A DNA stretch of 64,000 nt from Microbacterium sp. AZCO (GCF_039614715.1 NZ_CP154857.1:1860001-1924000); one strand, 5' to 3'. Positions 8,591 to 17,303 are shown, counted from the first letter of the stretch. Numbers and translations: made by a program. The notes: generated by a model from the letters alone, not told the origin.

Positions 8591-10105
8591 TCAGCCGCCG
8601 ACGGCCGTGAGCGCGTTCACCTGCCCGGCGCCGTTGAACCCGTTGTTCCCGATGCCGCCCTGGCACACCTGCGGTGCGCCGCTCTGGGTCGACGGGAAGC
8701 TCACGAAGTTCGACATGTCCGTCGGGCACGCGATCGGGTCGGCCTGCTGCTGCAGCATCGACGCGATCTTGTTCGCGTTGGTCACACCCGTGCTCGCGAT
8801 GAGGGCTGCGACGCCCGCCGCATGCGGCGACGCCATCGAGGTGCCCTGCGCCCAGCAGTAGCCCGCTGCCGGTCCCGGCACGGCGCATGTCTCGTCCATC
8901 AGGTCGATGGGCCAGGTGGAGAGCACACGGCCGTTGCCGGTCGACGGCGGGATCTGGAAGCGACGGTCACCGCCCGGGGCGACGACGTCGGCGACGCCCA
9001 CGCCGTAGCTCGAGTAGTACGACTTCACCATGTTGTAGCCGTTGGCGGTGACCCCGATGACACCGGGCACCTCGACGGGCACGACGGCGCACGCGTTCGT
9101 GATCTCACGCGGGACGGGGGCCGGGTCGGTGTCCGGGCTCGTGGAGTCCATCGTCGGGTGGGCGAGGTCGTCCGATTCGTTGCCCTCGGCAGAGACGACC
9201 ACCACGCCGTTATTCTGCGCGAACTTGATGGCGCGACGCTCGGCTTCCCAGATCGCCCGCTGGTCGGGGTCGTTCTTGCAGTTGTAGAGCCACGGGTCGG
9301 CGAAGTAGCTGTTGTTCGTCACCTGGATGCCGTGCGTGGCCGCCCACATGAACGAGCAGACGACGGCCTCCGGGAAGAAGTAGCCGTCGGCGTTGCCGGC
9401 CTTGATGCCCGCGAGCTTGACGCCCGGCGCGACGCCGACGATGCCCGAGCCGGTGCTGGCCGCGGCGATCGTGCCCGCGGTGTGCGTGCCGTGGCCGTTG
9501 TCGTCCATCCAGGCGGCGCGGTCCTGGTTCGGCACGCCGCCGACGCACGAGACGCTCCGGCTGAAGTCGACGTTCGGCGCCAGGTTGGGGTGCGACCAGT
9601 CCAGGCCGGTGTCGATGTCGCCGACGACGACGTTGGCGCTGCCCGGGTTGATCGCGTGGGCCTGGGGAGCCTTGATCTGATCCATGTCCCACTGCAGACC
9701 GGTGAGGTCGGCCGCGGCCGCCTGCGGGGCGGCGTCGGCGGTCGTGCCGACCGCGTCGTCGTGCACCTGCACACCGAGGCGCGCCGTCGCGGCCGCGCCC
9801 GCGACGTTCTTGTCCTTGCCCTTCAGGGCAGATCCGAAGTCGGCGCGGTTGGAACTGACCACGGCGACGCCGATCTGGGGGAAGGTGTTGACGACGGTGC
9901 CGCCGAGGGCGGTCACGGCAGCCAGCGACGAGGACGACACGCTGTTGCCGTTGTAGAGCACGAGGTATGTCTGCTGTGCACCGGTGACGGCGGCGGGGGC
10001 TGCCGTCCGTGCCGTCTGGGCCGCCATGGCGGGCGATCCCGCCAGACACAGCCCCGCGACGACCAGCGCGCCGATCGGCGCGGCCAGCCTCTTCATGGTT
10101 CGCAT
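8591..10105 (-). CDS. Secreted S8 (subtilisin-like) serine protease
   Basis: An exported subtilase of 504 residues. The N-terminus MRTMKRLAAPIGALVVAGLC is a Sec signal peptide with likely cleavage after AMA, near residue 28. Residues 45-110 resemble an inhibitor I9 propeptide (YLVLYNGNSV, NTFPQIGVAVV). The catalytic Asp is in DIDTG (about residue 165), the His in NGHGTHTAG (about 205) and the Ser in GTSMASPHAAG (about 423); the oxyanion region contains VSAEGN. Several Cys pairs suggest disulfides after export. No C-terminal anchor is seen, so release into the medium is likely. The ATG at 10105 is chosen for CGGAG eight bases upstream. The gene stands alone. Confidence 0.93.
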   Translation of the reverse strand: MRTMKRLAAPIGALVVAGLCLAGSPAMAAQTARTAAPAAVTGAQQTYLVLYNGNSVSSSSLAAVTALGGTVVNTFPQIGVAVVSSNRADFGSALKGKDKNVAGAAATARLGVQVHDDAVGTTADAAPQAAAADLTGLQWDMDQIKAPQAHAINPGSANVVVGDIDTGLDWSHPNLAPNVDFSRSVSCVGGVPNQDRAAWMDDNGHGTHTAGTIAAASTGSGIVGVAPGVKLAGIKAGNADGYFFPEAVVCSFMWAATHGIQVTNNSYFADPWLYNCKNDPDQRAIWEAERRAIKFAQNNGVVVVSAEGNESDDLAHPTMDSTSPDTDPAPVPREITNACAVVPVEVPGVIGVTANGYNMVKSYYSSYGVGVADVVAPGGDRRFQIPPSTGNGRVLSTWPIDLMDETCAVPGPAAGYCWAQGTSMASPHAAGVAALIASTGVTNANKIASMLQQQADPIACPTDMSNFVSFPSTQSGAPQVCQGGIGNNGFNGAGQVNALTAVGG

Positions 10106-10377
10106 GGATGATGCTCCGTTCGATTCCCGGCACAGCATCGCGCGGTCGCGCAACACTGCACCGTGTTCCAGCCGCGGCGTCCTCGCCGCGGCGCGAACGA
10201 TCCCGGATTGCGGGGATCGGATACGCAGAGCCGAGGCTATCCCGGCGCATTCATCACGACAAGAGATGGATGCCGCGCCTCGGTGCAGGACTTCCCGTCA
10301 CGAGCGCGACAGTGGTGCACGCTGCATTATGACGGTCGCCTTCGACGAGCAGTGTGCACAATCCGAGCTCGTTCGGC
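10106..10377. other. Intergenic region with GC hairpin upstream of subtilase gene
   Basis: No gene is visible in these 272 bases. The only clear structure is a perfect 9-bp inverted repeat with a four-base loop (10171-10179 and 10184-10192, GCCGCGGCG type), about 65 bases upstream of the subtilase start. It would lie in or near that gene's promoter or 5' leader. No convincing promoter hexamers were found. Confidence 0.5.
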
Positions 10378-11133
10378 TCAGGGCAGGACGGCCCGGAACG
10401 CTTCCGTCCGGTACGGGAGGTCGACCACCTCGACCCCTGCCTCCTCGCGTCGATGCACGTCGAACAGCGCCCCGACCGCCGCCAGGATGCGCGCGCGCTC
10501 CGAGTCGCCCGCGGTGATCACGTAGCTGCGGGATGCCACCATGTCGAGGAACCCGCCCCGCGACACGGTCCGTCTCCACGTCCAGGTGCGGTGCTCGAGC
10601 CGGTCGAAGGGCGGTGCAACGCGCGGCCCGTCGTCGGAGAGCATCTGCTCGGCGTGGCTGCCGCGCATGGCGGCGGTGAGGTCGGCGACCCACGGCTCCG
10701 ACTCGTCGCGGATGTTCCAGACGAGTCCGAGCACTCCGCCGGGGCGCAGCACGCGGGCCACTTCGCGTGAGGCATCGTCGACGTCGACCCAGTGCCACGC
10801 CTGCCCGAGCAGTACGGCGTCGACGGACGCGTCGGGGAGCGGCATCCGCTCAGCCGTGCCGGCGAACGTCGGAACCCCGTGGACGTTCTCGCGCAGGGAG
10901 GCGAGCATGTCGGCGTCCGGATCGAGGGCGACGACGTTCGCGCCCGTCTCGACGATCGTGCGGGTGAGCTTGCCCGTCCCGGCGCCGACGTCGGCGACCC
11001 GCACGGCTCGCTCCGCCGTCGCGATCGGCTCGAGCAGCCAGTCGACGGCGTCGCGCGGGTAGTCGGGACGGCCGGACTCGTAGGCTCCGGCGGCGGCGCC
11101 GAACGACGTGGACATCTCCTCGCGACTGGCCAT
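10378..11133 (-). CDS. Class I SAM-dependent methyltransferase
   Basis: A cytosolic methyltransferase of 251 residues with a Methyltransf_11-type fold. SAM-binding motif I is VADVGAGTGKLTRTI (about residues 42-56) and motif II is VVALDPDADM. The FAGTAERMPLPDASVD and VLLGQAWHWVD stretches are typical of the group, as is EVARVLRPGGVLGLVWN. Members include biotin, ubiquinone-like and small-molecule methylases, so the substrate is unknown. The ATG at 11133 is supported by TACGCT exactly six bases upstream (leaderless pattern); upstream in-frame sequence is antisense to the exonuclease gene. It is divergent from that exonuclease gene, with 72 bp between the two starts. Confidence 0.88.
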   Translation of the reverse strand: MASREEMSTSFGAAAGAYESGRPDYPRDAVDWLLEPIATAERAVRVADVGAGTGKLTRTIVETGANVVALDPDADMLASLRENVHGVPTFAGTAERMPLPDASVDAVLLGQAWHWVDVDDASREVARVLRPGGVLGLVWNIRDESEPWVADLTAAMRGSHAEQMLSDDGPRVAPPFDRLEHRTWTWRRTVSRGGFLDMVASRSYVITAGDSERARILAAVGALFDVHRREEAGVEVVDLPYRTEAFRAVLP

Positions 11134-11205
11134 GTCTCGAGCGTAGGCCCGCCGCCATCGGCGCGCCTTCGACGACGTCTGCGCGGATCGGGCGAGGCTG
11201 ACATC

Positions 11206-11823
11206 GTGCCCCTGGACTTCACCGCGATCGACTTCGAGACGGCGAACTCCAGCAACGCCTCGGCCTGCTCGGTCGGACTCGCGCGCGTCCGCGACGGACG
11301 CGTCGTCGCCACGGCGGGGTGGCTCATCCAGCCACCGCCCGGCCACGACCGCTTCTTCGAGGTGAACACCCGGATCCACGGCATCCGCGAGCACGACGTC
11401 GTCGGGGCGAAGGGGTGGAGCGAGCAGCTCGACGATCTCGCCGCGTTCGCGGGCGCCGACGTGCTCGTGGCGCACAATGCCGGCTTCGACATGACCGTCA
11501 TCCGCCGGGCGTGCGAGGCGACGGGCGACATCTGCCCGCCCTACCGCTACATGTGCAGTCTGCAGGTGTCCCGCAAGATGTACGACCTGGACTCCTACCG
11601 CCTGCCGTCGGTCGCGGCGGTCGCGGGCTTCGTCGATTTCGCCCACCACGACGCGTCGGCGGACGCGCTCGCGTGCGCGCACATCATGATCGACGTCGCG
11701 CAGCGCACCGGCGCCTATGACATGTCGTCGCTCGCCGAGGCGGCCGGGGTGCGGATCCAGCAGATCCCCGTCGCCGAGGCACCGTCGCTGTTCGAGTTCG
11801 ACGACGCCGTCGCGGTCGCCTGA
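11206..11823 (+). CDS. DEDDh exonuclease domain protein (DnaQ-like)
   Basis: A 205-residue 3'-5' exonuclease-fold protein. Motif ExoI is FTAIDFETAN (residues 4-13, first acidic pair D and E). ExoII is LVAHNAGFDMTVI (Asp near residue 95). ExoIII is HHDASADALACAHIM, with the His and Asp of the DEDDh class. It resembles the DNA polymerase III epsilon-like proteins encoded apart from dnaE in Actinobacteria, often annotated as exonuclease domain-containing proteins; no BRCT or GIY-YIG extension is present. Start is the GTG at 11206, with GAGGCT six bases upstream. A role in repair or RNA turnover is plausible but unproven. Confidence 0.87.
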   Translation: MPLDFTAIDFETANSSNASACSVGLARVRDGRVVATAGWLIQPPPGHDRFFEVNTRIHGIREHDVVGAKGWSEQLDDLAAFAGADVLVAHNAGFDMTVIRRACEATGDICPPYRYMCSLQVSRKMYDLDSYRLPSVAAVAGFVDFAHHDASADALACAHIMIDVAQRTGAYDMSSLAEAAGVRIQQIPVAEAPSLFEFDDAVAVA

Positions 11824-11933
11824 CCCGATTCTCGTCGACCGACCGACGATGTCGGAGGTCGATGAGATGCTTGCATCACGCCGGAAGGGAGCTTCCCGAC
11901 CGACGCGACCAAGCCCAGTGCCCGGGCGAGATC

Positions 11934-11955
11934 ACGCAGCGCGATCGCGCTGCGT
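11934..11955. repeat. 22-bp perfect palindrome before the HNH gene
   Basis: The half-site ACGCAGCGCGA (11934-11944) is followed directly by its exact reverse complement (11945-11955), with no loop. The palindrome ends 17 bases before the start of the DUF222-HNH gene. It could be an operator, or a cruciform or recognition site; it is too close to the start codon to be a terminator of the exonuclease gene alone. Confidence 0.6.
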
Positions 11956-11972
11956 CGACCTGATGGAGCACG

Positions 11973-13373
11973 ATGCACAGCGACGCCCTCGTCGGATTCA
12001 CCGACGCCCAGTCCGCCGCCCTGGCTGATGCCGCCGGCCTCCTGCAGCGGGGATTGGATGCTGCCGCCGAGGCGCATGCCATGGTCACGACGGCGCTCGC
12101 GCAGGGCGGCCGCCTCGCGGAAGATGTGGCTTCATCGAGCGACTCCCGTGTGCGGCAGCACGACATGGCGCTGCGGTCGATCGCCGCGGAGTTCGCCGGC
12201 ATCCTCATGATGGACGACCGGACCGTTCAGCGTCGCATCGGTGATGCTCGCGAGCTGACCGAGCTGTACGCCCGAACCTTCGAGGCCGGAAGGCGCAACG
12301 AGATCTCCGAGCGACATCAGCGGCTCATCCTCGAGCTCGGCGCCTCTCTGCCTCTCGAAGAGCGCGCCGACTTCGAGACTGTTGCGATCGCGGTGTGCCG
12401 GGAAGACACGCCAGGGCGCGTTAAGTCGCGGCTGGAAATCATCGCGGCGCGGCTGCACCCCCGCACGATGACCGAGCGACACCAAGAGGCGCGAGAAGCC
12501 AGGAACGTCCGTGTGGTCGACCTCGGCGACGGCATGTCAGACCTCATCGCGACCCTGCCTGCCGTGCTCGCTCACGCCGTGTACGACCGGCTCACCGCTC
12601 AGGGCCGGGCGATCTGCGATGTTCGGAAGGCGGCGCACCCTGGGGAGACGGGCTCTGCCGGCTCCCTCTCATCCACCGACGCGAAGCGCTTCACGTTCAT
12701 CCCCTCCGAGGTTGTGGCGAGCGATGAGCGGACTCTCGATCAGATTCGGGCCGATGTGCTGTCCGACATGCTGCTGACCGGGGTACCGGATGCCGACCCG
12801 ACCCGGTGGGATGACGGACCGGGCACCCTCGGCGCGATCCGTGCCCGCGTGCAGATCGTCGTACCGGCGCTGACAGCTCTGGGTGTCGATGACGGGCCCG
12901 TCGATCTCGTCGGACACTCCCCGATCGACGCCGAGACTGCTCGCGCGCTTCTCGGCTCGACGACGCATCCCCTCGAGCGCATCCTCACTCATCCGGTCAC
13001 CGATTCGGTCGTCGAGGTCGACACATACGAGCGGCCTGTCTCCCTCGATCGATATCTCCGAGCTCGAGATCAGCGCTGCCGGTTTCCTGGATGCCGGCTT
13101 CCCGCAATCCGCTGCGAAGTGGATCACAACCACGATGCAGCATTGGGAGGCAGAACCAGCCGCAGCAACCTCTGCCACCTCTGTCAGCGGCACCACTCGA
13201 TGAAGCAGTTCACCCGGTGGCGAGTTCGCCAACTCGCGGGCGGTGTCATGGAGTGGACCTCACCACTCGGACGCGTCTACATCGACGAACCGCCGCTTCC
13301 GGTCACGTTCATGCCCGAGCCGACCGAGGGGGTCGTCGAAGCAGCCGGCGCGGAAACCGGCCCTCCCTTCTGA
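11973..13373 (+). CDS. DUF222 / 13E12-type HNH endonuclease
   Basis: A 466-residue protein of the actinobacterial 13E12 repeat family. Residues 30-350 are the helical DUF222 region. The C-terminus carries an HNH nuclease: RDQRCRFPGC, then CEVDHNHD (the catalytic His-Asp), then NLCHLCQRHHSMK, with Cys pairs for structural zinc. In many Microbacteriaceae this family is present in many dispersed copies; function is unknown and mobility has been suggested but not shown. The ATG at 11973 follows GGAG at good spacing, and a 22-bp palindrome lies just upstream. Codon use here is less G+C-biased than in neighbours (cgatcg, tctcc, gatc words), which hints at a different history. Confidence 0.9.
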   Translation: MHSDALVGFTDAQSAALADAAGLLQRGLDAAAEAHAMVTTALAQGGRLAEDVASSSDSRVRQHDMALRSIAAEFAGILMMDDRTVQRRIGDARELTELYARTFEAGRRNEISERHQRLILELGASLPLEERADFETVAIAVCREDTPGRVKSRLEIIAARLHPRTMTERHQEAREARNVRVVDLGDGMSDLIATLPAVLAHAVYDRLTAQGRAICDVRKAAHPGETGSAGSLSSTDAKRFTFIPSEVVASDERTLDQIRADVLSDMLLTGVPDADPTRWDDGPGTLGAIRARVQIVVPALTALGVDDGPVDLVGHSPIDAETARALLGSTTHPLERILTHPVTDSVVEVDTYERPVSLDRYLRARDQRCRFPGCRLPAIRCEVDHNHDAALGGRTSRSNLCHLCQRHHSMKQFTRWRVRQLAGGVMEWTSPLGRVYIDEPPLPVTFMPEPTEGVVEAAGAETGPPF

Positions 13374-13447
13374 GACGGTGTCCTCTCTCGCGCCACCCGC
13401 GGCGCGTTCCCGTCGTCAATGTCGGGGGTCCCGGCGATCCTGATGTC

Positions 13448-14740
13448 ATGGATGCACTGCTCGTGTCGGTTCTCGTGATCGGATGCCTCGCCGCCGGCGC
13501 GCTCGCCGGATGGTTCGCAGGGCTCGCGCGCGGGGCGACCCGCTCGGCGCGCGAGCACGCCGAGCTGCGCGCGCGCCTCGCGGGCGCCGGCGCGGCGCGC
13601 GCCGGCGTACAGGCCCAGCTCGACCACCAGCAGGTGCTGTACCGCGAGCTCGCGGCCCAGACGCGGTCGGATCAGGCGGCGCGGGAGGAGCGCGAGCGGC
13701 GCGAGCAGGCGGTTCTGCGCGCGCTTGCACCGGTGAGCGAGACGCTGCACTCCATGCAGCAGAAGGTCGATGCGCTCGAGCGCGACCGGCAGGCGCAGTT
13801 CGGATCGCTGACCGAGCAGCTGCGCCGCGCACACGAATCCGATGAGGCGCTGCGGGCGACGACCGAGTCCCTCGCGAGCGCCCTGCGCTCGGGCAGCACG
13901 CGTGGCGTCTGGGGCGAGACCCAGCTGCGCCGCGTCGTGGAGGCGGCGGGGCTCACGCGATACGTCGACTTCGAGACGCAGACGTCGATCGTGACGGATG
14001 CCGGCGCCGGCCGCCCCGACATGGTCATCCGCCTCCCTGGCGACAAGGCTCTCGCGGTCGACGCGAAGGTTCCCCTCGACGCCTACCTCGAGGCCAGCGC
14101 GATCCCGCTCACGGCGCAGGGCCCCGAGGGCGCCCGACGCAAGGCGCTGCTCGAGAAGCACGTCAAGGCGGTGCGGGCGCACGTGGATGCGCTGGCGAAG
14201 AAGACGTACTGGGCGGGGCTGTCGTCGAGCCCCGAGTTCGTCGTCTGCTTCGTGCCGAGCGAGTCGCTGCTCGCTACCGCCCTCGAGGAGGATCCGGCGC
14301 TGCTGGACTACGCCTTCGGACGGCGGGTCGCGCTCGCGTCGCCGGTCAATCTGTGGGCTGTGCTCAAGACCGTGGCCTACACGTGGACGCAGCAGGACGT
14401 CTCGGCCGAGGCGCGCACGCTCTTCGAGCTCGGCAACGAGCTGTACGGACGCCTCGGCTCGCTCGCCGGACACGCCGACGACCTGCGCCGCGCGATCGAG
14501 CGCACGGTCGACAGCTACAACAAGTTCGCCGGATCGCTCGAGTCGCGCGTGCTCGTCTCGGCGCGGCGCTTCCCGGGCATCGACGCGACGAAGCTGGACT
14601 CGCTGTCGGCACCCCCGGCGATCGAGGCCGCGCCGCGGCACCTCACCGCGCCCGAGCTGCTCGACGGCCTCGAGGAGCGCGCGACAGCGACCGCCACCGC
14701 TGATCTCGGTGAGCTCCGCGGAAGGATCTCACCCGAGTAG
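13448..14740 (+). CDS. rmuC: DNA recombination protein RmuC
   Basis: A 430-residue RmuC homologue. It has one N-terminal membrane segment (about residues 4-24, LLVSVLVIGCLAAGALAGWF) and a long coiled-coil rich in Arg, Glu and Ala (about residues 30-140). The RmuC nuclease-like domain follows, with TRGVWGETQLRRVVEAAGL and PDMVIRLPGDKALAVDAKVP, whose Asp and Lys resemble PD-(D/E)XK active sites. The family limits recombination at inverted repeats. Start is the ATG at 13448; a GATCCT hexamer lies six bases upstream and there is no clear ribosome-binding site. Longer open frame upstream overlaps the HNH gene and is not used. Confidence 0.93.
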   Translation: MDALLVSVLVIGCLAAGALAGWFAGLARGATRSAREHAELRARLAGAGAARAGVQAQLDHQQVLYRELAAQTRSDQAAREERERREQAVLRALAPVSETLHSMQQKVDALERDRQAQFGSLTEQLRRAHESDEALRATTESLASALRSGSTRGVWGETQLRRVVEAAGLTRYVDFETQTSIVTDAGAGRPDMVIRLPGDKALAVDAKVPLDAYLEASAIPLTAQGPEGARRKALLEKHVKAVRAHVDALAKKTYWAGLSSSPEFVVCFVPSESLLATALEEDPALLDYAFGRRVALASPVNLWAVLKTVAYTWTQQDVSAEARTLFELGNELYGRLGSLAGHADDLRRAIERTVDSYNKFAGSLESRVLVSARRFPGIDATKLDSLSAPPAIEAAPRHLTAPELLDGLEERATATATADLGELRGRISPE

Positions 14741-14769
14741 TGCGCAGCGGCTCGCGGGTGGCTCGCGGG

Positions 14770-14973
14770 TCAGGCGCCGCCGGGAACGAGGCTCATCAGC
14801 GCGATGACGGCGGCGGAGACGAGGACGAACGCCCCGATCATCCACCACGCCGACGGCTGATGTCCTTCGTCGCGACGTACCCGGAAGAAGACGTCCGGCC
14901 GGCGCGCAGGGTCCTGCGCGTTCCGGATGACGGCTTGTGCTCCCGTCTGCGGGCCCGTGCTCTGTGCGGCCAT
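14770..14973 (-). CDS. Small single-pass membrane protein, unknown function
   Basis: A 67-residue protein: a polar N-terminal half (MAAQSTGPQTGAQAVIRN, then Arg-rich) and one C-terminal membrane segment (WWMIGAFVLVSAAVIALMSL). The ATG at 14973 is chosen for GGAGGGAAG just upstream; a longer frame exists but lacks this. It lies directly downstream of and co-directional with nothing: rmuC converges on it and glpX ends 110 bp further right on the same strand, so it could be read from the glpX promoter only if transcription passes glpX. I do not recognise a named family. Confidence 0.65.
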   Translation of the reverse strand: MAAQSTGPQTGAQAVIRNAQDPARRPDVFFRVRRDEGHQPSAWWMIGAFVLVSAAVIALMSLVPGGA

Positions 14974-15082
14974 GGGCTTCCCTCCGACGTCGCTCGGCAC
15001 CGTGTTCAGCGCCTCGACCATTCTGCCAGACGCTCGCAACGCGCTCCGGGAGGCGTGACGGGCCGGGGTCACCCGGCCGAGT

Positions 15083-16072
15083 TCAGAGCCACTTCGACGT
15101 CAGGTGCTCTGAGGTGATGCGCCGCAGCGTGCCGGAGGCGCCGCGGAGCACGACGCTCTCGGTGTAGATCCAGTCGCCGTCGCGACGCACGCCGGCGACG
15201 AGCTCGCCGTTGGTGACGCCGGTCGCGACGAAGAGGGTGTTCTTGCCGGTGACGAGATCGTCCGCCTCGTAGACGAAGTCGTCGAGCTTGAGACCGGCGT
15301 CGACGCCCTTCTGCTTCTCGTCGTCGTCGCGGGGCCACAGGCGTCCCTGGATGTGTCCGCCGAGCGCCTTGATCGCGCACGCCGTCACAATGCCTTCGGG
15401 ACTGCCGCCGACGCCGACGCACATGTCGGTGCGCGCATTGTGCCGCGCGGCGTTGATGCCGCCCGCGACGTCGCCGTCCGACATGAGGCGGGTCCCGGCT
15501 CCGGAGTCGCGGATCTCCTGGATGAGCTTCGCGTGGCGCGGACGGTTGAGCACCGAGACGACGAGCTCGTCGACCGGCTTGCCGAGCGCCTTCGCGAGGA
15601 GGCGGATGTTCTCGCCGATCGGCAGCCGGATGTCGACGACGCCGACGCCCGCGGGACCCGTGACCAGCTTGTCCATGTAGAAGACGGAGGAGGCGTCGAG
15701 CATCGTGCCGCGATCCGACACCGCGATGACCGAGAGGGCGTTGTTGCGGCCTTCGGCCGTGAGGGTCGTGCCGTCGATGGGGTCGACGGCGATGTCGCAC
15801 TGCGGACCGCGCCCGTTGCCGACGGCCTCCCCGTTGAAGAGCATCGGCGCGGCATCCTTCTCCCCCTCGCCGATCACGATGACGCCGTCGAAGTTGACGG
15901 TCGTGAGGAAGGCGCGCATCGCGTCGACGGCGGCGCCGTCGGCGAGCTCCTTCTGCCCGCGGCCGATGAACGGCACGGCGCGGATGGCGGCCGCCTCGGT
16001 GGCCCGCACGAGCTCGAGAGCGAGGTTGCGGTCGGGGTGCAGAGGGCTCATATCTTCGGTCAGGCTCACCAT
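15083..16072 (-). CDS. glpX: Class II fructose-1,6-bisphosphatase GlpX
   Basis: Hydrolyses fructose 1,6-bisphosphate to fructose 6-phosphate, the committed step of gluconeogenesis; metal-dependent and cytosolic. The 329-residue length fits the family. Metal and phosphate motifs are visible: VIVIGEGEKDAAPM (about residues 64-77), VDPIDGTTL (about 97-105), and RHAKLIQEIRDSGAGTRLMSDGD with the GGSPEGIVTACAIKALGG region that defines GlpX rather than class I enzymes. Start is the ATG at 16072, exactly six bases after TAGGCT, so the mRNA is probably leaderless. It is divergent from fba, which makes or uses the same metabolite. Confidence 0.96.
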   Translation of the reverse strand: MVSLTEDMSPLHPDRNLALELVRATEAAAIRAVPFIGRGQKELADGAAVDAMRAFLTTVNFDGVIVIGEGEKDAAPMLFNGEAVGNGRGPQCDIAVDPIDGTTLTAEGRNNALSVIAVSDRGTMLDASSVFYMDKLVTGPAGVGVVDIRLPIGENIRLLAKALGKPVDELVVSVLNRPRHAKLIQEIRDSGAGTRLMSDGDVAGGINAARHNARTDMCVGVGGSPEGIVTACAIKALGGHIQGRLWPRDDDEKQKGVDAGLKLDDFVYEADDLVTGKNTLFVATGVTNGELVAGVRRDGDWIYTESVVLRGASGTLRRITSEHLTSKWL

Positions 16073-16078
16073 GCGGTC

Positions 16079-16084
16079 AGCCTA
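16079..16084 (-). promoter_or_regulatory. -10 hexamer of glpX, leaderless
   Basis: TAGGCT on the minus strand, six bases before the glpX ATG at 16072. Confidence 0.6.
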
Positions 16085-16102
16085 GCCTCGGGTCTTCGCG
16101 CC

Positions 16103-16145
16103 ATTCGGGACTTTTCGGTCGCTCCAGCATGAAGGAATCCCGAAT
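16103..16145. promoter_or_regulatory. Inverted repeat between glpX and fba
   Basis: ATTCGGGA (16103-16110) is repeated in inverted form as TCCCGAAT (16138-16145), with a 27-base spacer. It sits between the divergent promoters of glpX and fba and upstream of both -10 hexamers. The two half-sites could bind one regulator of gluconeogenesis and glycolysis, but no known operator is recognised. Confidence 0.45.
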
Positions 16146-16222
16146 CTTTCACCCAGGGAAGGACGGTCGCGGATGAGCGACAGCGGCGGGCCGAGGCACC
16201 CCGAGCCTGCAAGGCCCTTCGC

Positions 16223-16228
16223 TAGAGT
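16223..16228 (+). promoter_or_regulatory. -10 hexamer of fba
   Basis: TAGAGT at 16223 would start transcription near 16235, giving a short leader that contains AAGGAG five bases before the fba ATG at 16261. Unlike many genes in the window, fba therefore has a normal leader. No convincing -35 was found. Confidence 0.5.
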
Positions 16229-16260
16229 TGCCGTGAACGTCCCCCGAGCAAGGAGCTGTC

Positions 16261-17292
16261 ATGCCCGTCGCCACCCCTGAGCAGTACGCCGAGATGCTGG
16301 ACCGTGCGAAGGCCGGCGGCTTCGCGTACCCCGCCATCAACGCCGCGAGCTCGCAGTCGATCAACGCGATCCTGCAGGGTCTCACGGAAGCCGGCTCGGA
16401 CGGCATCATCCAGGTCACGACGGGCGGCGCGGACTATTTCGCCGGCCACACGGTCAAGGGCCGCGCGACGGGTGCGCTCGCCTTCGCGAAGTTCGCGACC
16501 GAGGTCGCCAAGAACTACCCCATCACCGTCGCGCTGCACACCGACCACTGCCCCAAGCCGGCGCTCGAGGACTTCGTGCTCCCGCTCATCGCCGCGTCGG
16601 AGGAAGAGGTCAAGGCGGGTCGCAACCCGATCTTCCAGTCGCACATGTGGGACGGCTCCGCCGTGCCGCTCGACGAGAACGTCGAGATCGCGAAGGAGCT
16701 CCTCCCCCGCCTCAAGAACATCAACGCCATCCTCGAGGTCGAGATCGGCGTCGTCGGCGGCGAAGAGGACGGCGTCAAGCACGAGGGCACCAACGACGCT
16801 CTCTACACGACGACCGGGGACGTCTCGAAGTTCGTCGAGGCGCTCGGCCTCGGCGAGAACGGCCGCTACATCGCGGCACTCACGTTCGGCAACGTGCACG
16901 GTGTCTACAAGCCCGGCAACGTCAAGCTCAAGCCCGAGCTGCTCGGCGAGATCCAGGAGGGCATCGCGGCGCAGTTCGGCACCGGCGCCAAGCCACTCGA
17001 CCTCGTCTTCCACGGCGGCAGCGGATCGAGCGACGAGGAGATCGCCGAGGCGGTGCGCAACGGCGTCGTCAAGATGAACATCGACACCGACACGCAGTAC
17101 GCCTTCACGCGCTCGGTCGCGGGCTTCATGTTCCAGAACTACGACGGCGTCCTCAAGGTCGATGGCGAGGTGGGCAACAAGAAGGCCTACGACCCGCGCG
17201 CCTGGGGCAAGGTCGCCGAGTCGGCGATGGCCGCCCGCGTCGCCGAGGCCACCCAGCAGCTCGGCTCTGCCGGCAAGTCGCTCGGAGCCTGA
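16261..17292 (+). CDS. fba: Class II fructose-bisphosphate aldolase
   Basis: Zinc-dependent aldolase of 343 residues; interconverts fructose 1,6-bisphosphate with glyceraldehyde 3-phosphate and dihydroxyacetone phosphate. The zinc and catalytic motif VALHTDHCPKPALEDFVLP lies near residues 94-112. The Glu-rich segment LEVEIGVVGGEEDGVKHEG follows near residue 160, and the further zinc and phosphate region includes VLDLVFHGGSG-like HGGSGSS near residue 250 and KMNIDTDTQYAFTR near 277. Length and motifs match the actinobacterial type IIA enzyme. It has a clear AAGGAG site, its own promoter and a strong terminator, so it is a single-gene unit. Confidence 0.97.
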   Translation: MPVATPEQYAEMLDRAKAGGFAYPAINAASSQSINAILQGLTEAGSDGIIQVTTGGADYFAGHTVKGRATGALAFAKFATEVAKNYPITVALHTDHCPKPALEDFVLPLIAASEEEVKAGRNPIFQSHMWDGSAVPLDENVEIAKELLPRLKNINAILEVEIGVVGGEEDGVKHEGTNDALYTTTGDVSKFVEALGLGENGRYIAALTFGNVHGVYKPGNVKLKPELLGEIQEGIAAQFGTGAKPLDLVFHGGSGSSDEEIAEAVRNGVVKMNIDTDTQYAFTRSVAGFMFQNYDGVLKVDGEVGNKKAYDPRAWGKVAESAMAARVAEATQQLGSAGKSLGA

Positions 17293-17303
17293 CAGACAAC
17301 AGG

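Noticed and set aside
3991..10111. Very long antisense open frames over the ABC-F, ychF, DHFR-like and subtilase genes
   Set aside because: They are low-complexity, rich in Arg, Ala and Gly, run through intergenic hairpins and several unrelated genes, and arise from the scarcity of stop codons in G+C-rich antisense DNA.
11973..13373. The HNH protein as evidence of a prophage or insertion sequence
   Set aside because: No integrase, structural genes, terminal repeats or target duplications are nearby; the DUF222-HNH family is a common chromosomal family in Actinobacteria.
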